Of a stretch of DNA of 64,000 nt, positions 59,019 to 64,000 are shown piece by piece. The position numbers and the translations under genes were made by a program. The notes beneath the pieces were generated by a model that worked only from the letters and a program-made list of their open reading frames with translations, was not told the DNA's origin and made no database searches. Numbering within the stretch: the first letter of the stretch is position 1; every line of letters starts with the position of its first letter. Origin of the DNA: Venturia oleaginea (taxonomy: Eukaryota > Ascomycota > Dothideomycetes > Venturiales > Venturiaceae); assembly GCA_013176395.1 (NCBI GenBank), contig JABMLP010000003.1, positions 1,674,001 to 1,738,000 of the forward strand, read 5' to 3'.

Positions 59019-60673
59019 ATGGCCGACTCTTCATTACAGCCGGACACCACTGAGTTGGTCAAACAATTGTTGGAAAGACTTACCATCAGCTCAGCACGCG
59101 AAGAGCAAGCAGCGACAATCACCGCACTCCAGACAGCCACTTCAGAGACCAAGCAAGCCGTTGAAAGCTTGAGGGCCGACCACGATGAATTCATTGCCCA
59201 GCAGGCTTCCTTGAGAGACCACGATGACAAGCGTTTCGAGGACGTCTCCAATAAGATAGCGGAACTCAAAGCTATCGTAAGGTAAGTCGTAAGACACGCG
59301 CCTACTAAAATACCACTCCGAGCTCCCTATTTATTCCTATCCCTCTTCTTTCCCACTCCCTCATTCTGCAGTTATTGTTCCTCGTCACTCTATACTTGCT
59401 TCCTTGTTGACAATTTGCTAACTTAGCATAGCACTTTCCAAAATGATTTCCGAAATTTGAAGCTCCAGGTTGCCGCACAAGACGGGCTGCGTGTTTACCA
59501 TAGAGAATTTCTCCACAATGCAGTCGCGTCTCCCAAGACCTTATCTCAGCGAGGAGAACAGTTTGAAGGTATGTTTCTTTCTATTGGGACTTCAATCATT
59601 GTTCCGGTAATTGACTAACGCTTGAACAGACGAAGATGCAACGTCCACTGATCTGGACGCTGCCATGGAGCCACAAGTGTCACTAAATGACCAGGACATC
59701 TCTACGACACCGACTACTTTCCAAATGCCCGCTCCGTCCGACCATGCTCCGCGCTTTACCACGCCGGAATGCACCATGCCGCCACCGACTTTTGTCACCC
59801 CAAAGAATCTGGCAGGCTATGGCGCAACCACACCGGGCAGTGTCAATACCATGATGCCTGAAACTGTTGGATTTGATCGATATGATGGGCCATTCCTAGC
59901 GCCGGGTACAGCGCTCTTTTCTGGGGGTTCTGAACATCATGATGAGAATGTTGGCAAGCGTCCCAAGCGTGCGCGTCGTCACTCGGCTGCTCCTCTCGAG
60001 AATGTGGCACTCTCACCAATCACAGAGGCTAACGAGATTCCCGAGCCCGTCTCTAGCTTGGACAAGACATTATGGCGCGAGAGTTGGCAGCAGAGTGGAA
60101 AGCCTGGCAATCTTGAAGACTATGCGCGCAAGCAAAAGGTGGCGGTGCTCTTCAGCGACATCACCGAAGGTGTAGGTTAGTAGTTCCCTTGATGGATTCG
60201 GTTGGGGTTTCCCTAACATTACAATAGCACGCCCACGCAAGCGCTACACAGCATCCGACTTTGACAGGCTGCCAGCTCCACAAGAGAACAAGCGTAAGCG
60301 CCCCCGTCACCAACCAAACACAGCGCAGCCACTAGCCGCTGTTGACCCGAACGCTTCTTCACACTCAGTGACAAACTCCAAGCCACCTCCCTCCGATTCC
60401 CAGGCGGGACGTCCTAGCCGTATGTCCAAGATTCCGGGGCGATTTGGAGGCAAAGATGTCCTGACAGGTAAAGCGTTTCTTGCTGCGACAAATTCAAGAC
60501 GTGTTGTTCCATCCAGCCAGGCTCGCTATGACACCGCAGATCTATTACAGAAAAGCATTCACGCCCATGGGAACGACGATGAGGAGCCACAGACACTAGG
60601 TAAGGCTGCTAGCAGCTTGCTGCAGCAATTCGGTAGCCGCACAACCAAAGTATCAAAGAATGCTGCCAAGTAG
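59019..60673 (+). CDS. Unrecognised coiled-coil, probably nuclear protein
   Basis: Exons 59019-59281, 59432-59568, 59630-60175 and 60228-60673 give 463 residues; all introns have GT..AG ends and keep frame, and intron 1 is long (150 bases). Residues 1-90 form a coiled coil (LVKQLLERLTISSAREEQAA). A helical stretch (TFQNDFRNLKLQVAAQDGLR) follows, then a Pro/Thr-rich middle, a basic GKRPKRARRHS patch, a helix LDKTLWRESWQQSGKPGNLE and a second basic patch KRYTASDF preceded by RPRK. The C-terminal half is Ser/Arg/Lys-rich and ends TTKVSKNAAK. Two basic clusters suggest nuclear location. I do not recognise a domain; the start-to-stop consistency and splice sites support a real gene. Confidence 0.8.
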
Positions 60674-62414
60674 AGACATCGAAGAGACCCGGGACAGAGA
60701 AAGTTTGAGAACGGATACGTCCTGTACGAAACGGATGCGTATATCCTAGCAGCGCAGGATTATTCTTTTGGCACTCTCACGTTGTCATGATTACGATATG
60801 TACCGATATATCCACTACACTGTTTGAACATGACGATATGAGACCTGGGATGACATCTTTCAAGGTTAAAGAGGAATCCTACCCACAGGTCAAGGATGTA
60901 GAGACACGCATGGGCAGTTTGAACACGCTCATGGGACACAATCTGTAGATCTGTAGACTGGAAATTGACTGGCGACGGAGAAGAGACGCACGTTTGGGAT
61001 TCTTGTAATTGCGCAGAACTATTCACTGCTCATGAAAATCAGAGTCCCTTTAAATGCGTTACTTCCTCTTTGGAAGTCATGGCACAGTGAAATTTTACTT
61101 TCCAATCCGCCTTTCCAAACATGTAGTATTTAACTACACATCTAAAACGATTACAATCTGGCAATATGACAAAGCTGATAGACCAGAAGTTTCCCGATTT
61201 CAATCTCGAGATAAGAGCTTCGGAATTTAAAGGGGCCTTCGGTGTCCCGTGAATCGGATGGGCAATGAATCGGGAAGCACCCAAGGTTGTATCTCTCCCT
61301 ATGCGGATCAACTAGTCCGTCTCATCTCACCAGCTTCTTTGCAGCACGACTCATTCAACTCCGCTAGTGTTATATTCTTCGCAAATTCGAACCAACTAAT
61401 TCTCCAGCAATTTATCGATATCGACCTTGAGCTGGGAGACTCCATCACAATCTGCCCCCTACAGTCCGGTAGAATGGGGGGAAAGCTCCTTTGTACCCAC
61501 TTCATTTTATGTTTAAACACCCAGTCTCCAAGAGTGTATACTTCGCTCTGTTGATTCATTACTCATCACCTATCGATTTACCGGTGAATTTGTAAACGAT
61601 GCTGGAGCGTGCGGTGGGGAATTGGCTGCAGATTACTGCTTGTTCACGCCAGGGGTCGCGGATGAGAGTGACGAGGCGAGAATGCTTAAGGGGGGTAAAG
61701 AGCGTGGTGGGGAGGGAGAGCTTCATGGTGGTGTGTGGGTGGCGGAGAGACTTTACTTGCATTTAAGCTTGTCATTCAGGTGATAACTCCAAGTCATCGA
61801 ACTCAAGGTGCACAGACGTCACACCAACACCGAGGTTCTCCACCCTGCATATTGTTGATCCCTGCAGTTAGTCCGCTTGGTTCTACCATACTATAGCTTC
61901 CTCAGCCGGGTACTTATAATTGGATAAAATGACCGTTATCTGCTAGCACTCATCGAATCATGAAGTGACTAAACTACAGTTAGAGCTCAGCGAGACGTTT
62001 TAACCTGAAAATCTCAGCGTGAAATGCAAGAAAGCTACTCCGTATTGGGAGGAAGGACATGAGTGCAATGCCAGCCCAGCCTTGCGCGGGAGAGCTGCGA
62101 GTGATGTTCATGTAAGATACTATGCTCACGAAATGGATTTCGTGCTCTTAAGAAGGATAAAACCTAAGCAGTACTGCAAGCAGATATTCTTTGTACTCGG
62201 TAACAAATTCACCAGGCATTCCATTGTGGAAGGAGTGGTGTTGATATGCAAAAGAAACGTTGGGTGGAGCCAGGAGATCGCGACAATTTGCAGGTACCTG
62301 CTCTTGACCGCCATCTTCAATTCTCCCTCCAATACTGCCCCTCTTGCTCTACAAAAAAACTCTCAATTGCTCATTCAATCGCTCATACCAGAGACCCAGA
62401 AGAACAGTGCAAAA
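60674..62414. other. 1.7 kb with weak minus-strand frames
   Basis: Upstream of alpha-tubulin. On the minus strand a 55-codon frame from the ATG at 61723-61725 (MKLSLPTTLFTPLKHSRLVT) ends at 61559, where an 83-codon frame (61559-61308, with EVYTLGDWVFKHKMKWVQRS) begins. Both read protein-like and overlap by a few bases in different frames; they may be exons or a frameshifted relic. Not called as a gene. Confidence 0.35.
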
Positions 62415-64000
62415 ATGCGTGGAGAGGTATGTCACCTAAAAAGCTCTGGACGCGTCCAAACAGCTTTCCTCCCCACGAACTGAACTCACTCTGATTCTAG
62501 GTACTCCACTTACACGTTGGCCAAGCTGGTATTCAACTAGGGAATGCTGCATGGGAGCTGTAAGAGAAAAAACCGAACCTACACCTCGCATACGACTCAC
62601 AATGGACGAATAGATATTTGCTGGAACACGGTCTCCTACCCGACGGAAAGCCAGACCCTGATTCCACATTGGGAGAGGATGGCTGCTTCGACACCTTCTT
62701 CAACGAGACGGGAAGTGGAAAATACGTGCCCAGGTCCATCTTTGTTGACCTAGACCCCTCTGTATGCTACAGCAAAAAGGACGAGGTCAAAGGACACGAT
62801 CGCTGACCGCATACAGCCAATTGACGAGATCCGAACTGGACAGTACCGCAATCTGTTTCACCCCGAACAATTAGTCTCCGGGAAGGAAGATGCTGCCAAC
62901 AACTACGCGCGCGGACATTACACAATTGGCAAGGAGTTGGTGGACAGGTGGGCAAGGCTGAAACTACGAGCTTCGAACAAAGCTGATCTTCTCTAGTGTC
63001 ATTGACCGCATTCGTAAAGTTGCTGGTGAGCAAAACTAAGACCACGATATTCTGGATAGGGCTGATACTCTCTAGATGCTTGCTCTTCACTTCAAGGCTT
63101 CCTGGTCTTCCACTCCTTTGGTGGCGGTACCGGCTCTGGGTTTGGATCTCTCCTGCTCGAACGCCTCGCTACCGACTATGGGAAGAAATGCAAGCTAGAA
63201 TTTGCAGTATACCCGTATGTATTCACCTTTTCAATCTCTGCAGCAGTAGACTCATGTCTCAACTCCAAGTGCACCACGCGTCTCCACATCCGTTGTTGAG
63301 CCATACAACGCTGTTTTGTCTACCCACAGTACGATTGAAAACTCCGACTGTACATTCTTGGTGGACAACGAAGCGGTGTATGATATTTGCCAGCGCAACT
63401 TGGGCATCCCTCGTCCCAACTACGACCACCTCAACTCTCTCATTGCTCAGGTGGTAAGCTCCATCACGACAAGTCTGCGATTTGACGGCGCGCTCAACGT
63501 CGATCTCAATGAGTTCCAGACCAATTTGGTTCCATACCCGCGGATTCACTATCCGTTGATATCCTACGCACCTGTTGTATCGGCCCAGAAGAGCTCTCAC
63601 GAGAGCTTTAAGGTCTCTGAATTGACCTTGTCGTGCTTCGAGCCCAACAATCAGATGGTGGTCTGCGACCCACGCAATGGCAAGTATATGGCTGTTGCAC
63701 TTCTCTACCGCGGCGATGTTGTTCCCCGTGACTGCACAGCTGCAATCGCAGCATTGAAGGCGAAGTCGTCGTTCAACTTGGTTGAATGGTGCCCTACTGG
63801 GGTCAAGTTGGGAATCAAGTAAGTTATGGTGACGCTCAATTTATGAAGCACTACGCTAACGATGAACAGCTACCAGAAACCAGTGCGCGTTCCCAACGGC
63901 GAGCTTGCTCAAGTCGATCGATCCGTTTCTATGCTTTCGAACACAACTGCGATTGCCGAAGCTTGGTCTCGCCTTGACCACAAGTTTGATCTTATGTATT
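62415..64000 (+). CDS. Alpha-tubulin, 3' end beyond window
   Basis: Exons 62415-62426 (12 bases), 62501-62559, 62614-62761, 62817-62947, 62997-63025 (29 bases), 63076-63214, 63270-63818 and 63870 to the window end; 399 codons plus one base. Alpha-tubulin pairs with beta-tubulin in microtubules. Signatures are the start [24 protein letters not shown], the nucleotide loop [20 protein letters not shown], the family block [40 protein letters not shown] and [15 protein letters not shown]. It diverges somewhat from the common fungal type: HLHVGQAG in place of the usual SINVGQAG, and YPAPRVST for YPAPQVST. It may therefore be a second, divergent alpha isotype. The seven introns are 49-57 to 74 bases, and each junction restores the expected protein. 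Confidence 0.95.

Overview
This window looks like nuclear DNA of a filamentous ascomycete (Pezizomycotina). Almost every recognisable gene is interrupted by short introns, mostly 45-75 bases, with GTAAGT/GTATGT/GTGAGT-type donors and CTAAC/CTGAC-like branch sites. The gene content is typical of this group: Ipi3, Dnm1, Mgr2, a DUF3602 protein, a fungal rhodopsin-like membrane protein, HET-domain remnants and a C2H2 factor with a fungal regulatory domain. I cannot name the genus. All exon boundaries below were worked out by hand from reading frame, splice signals and family resemblance.

Layout. 1-7.4 kb: 3' end of a CYP52-like P450, a membrane-anchored tyrosinase-like oxidase, and the mitochondrial fission dynamin DNM1. 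7.4-16.4 kb: a poorly coding accessory stretch with degraded genes, a duplicated 70-base element, an inverted repeat, a degenerate minisatellite, and a probable small cysteine-rich protein gene (11.7-12.2 kb) assembled from three exons. 16.4-23.5 kb: IPI3, an annexin-related protein and a conserved acidic nuclear-type protein. 26.7-28.7 kb: a six-exon C2H2 transcription factor. 28.7-33.9 kb: almost gene-empty. 34.5-39.7 kb: a UDP-glycosyltransferase and an Ofd1/Tpa1 prolyl hydroxylase, divergently transcribed. 40.5-46.5 kb: DUF3602 protein, SPT2, ribosomal proteins P2 and S15, and an intron-containing tRNA-Asn. 47.0-50.1 kb: two decaying genes, a HET-domain pseudogene and a type-B carboxylesterase pseudogene. 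51-64 kb: a 7-TM rhodopsin-like protein, a MARVEL protein, a tail-anchored FHA protein (SLMAP/Far9 type, STRIPAK), Mgr2, an unknown nuclear-type protein and alpha-tubulin (cut off by the window end).

The housekeeping genes cover ribosome biogenesis (IPI3, RPP2, RPS15), chromatin (SPT2), mitochondria (DNM1, MGR2), cytoskeleton (alpha-tubulin) and signalling (FHA/STRIPAK). They alternate with accessory islands at 7.4-16.4, 23.5-34.5 and 46.5-50.5 kb, which hold secondary-metabolism or self-recognition type genes, relics and candidate small genes. I found no intact transposon, no CRISPR array, and no convincing new multi-gene system. The most unusual items are the hidden cysteine-rich gene, the relic block at 8.5-14.1 kb and the membrane-anchored tyrosinase.
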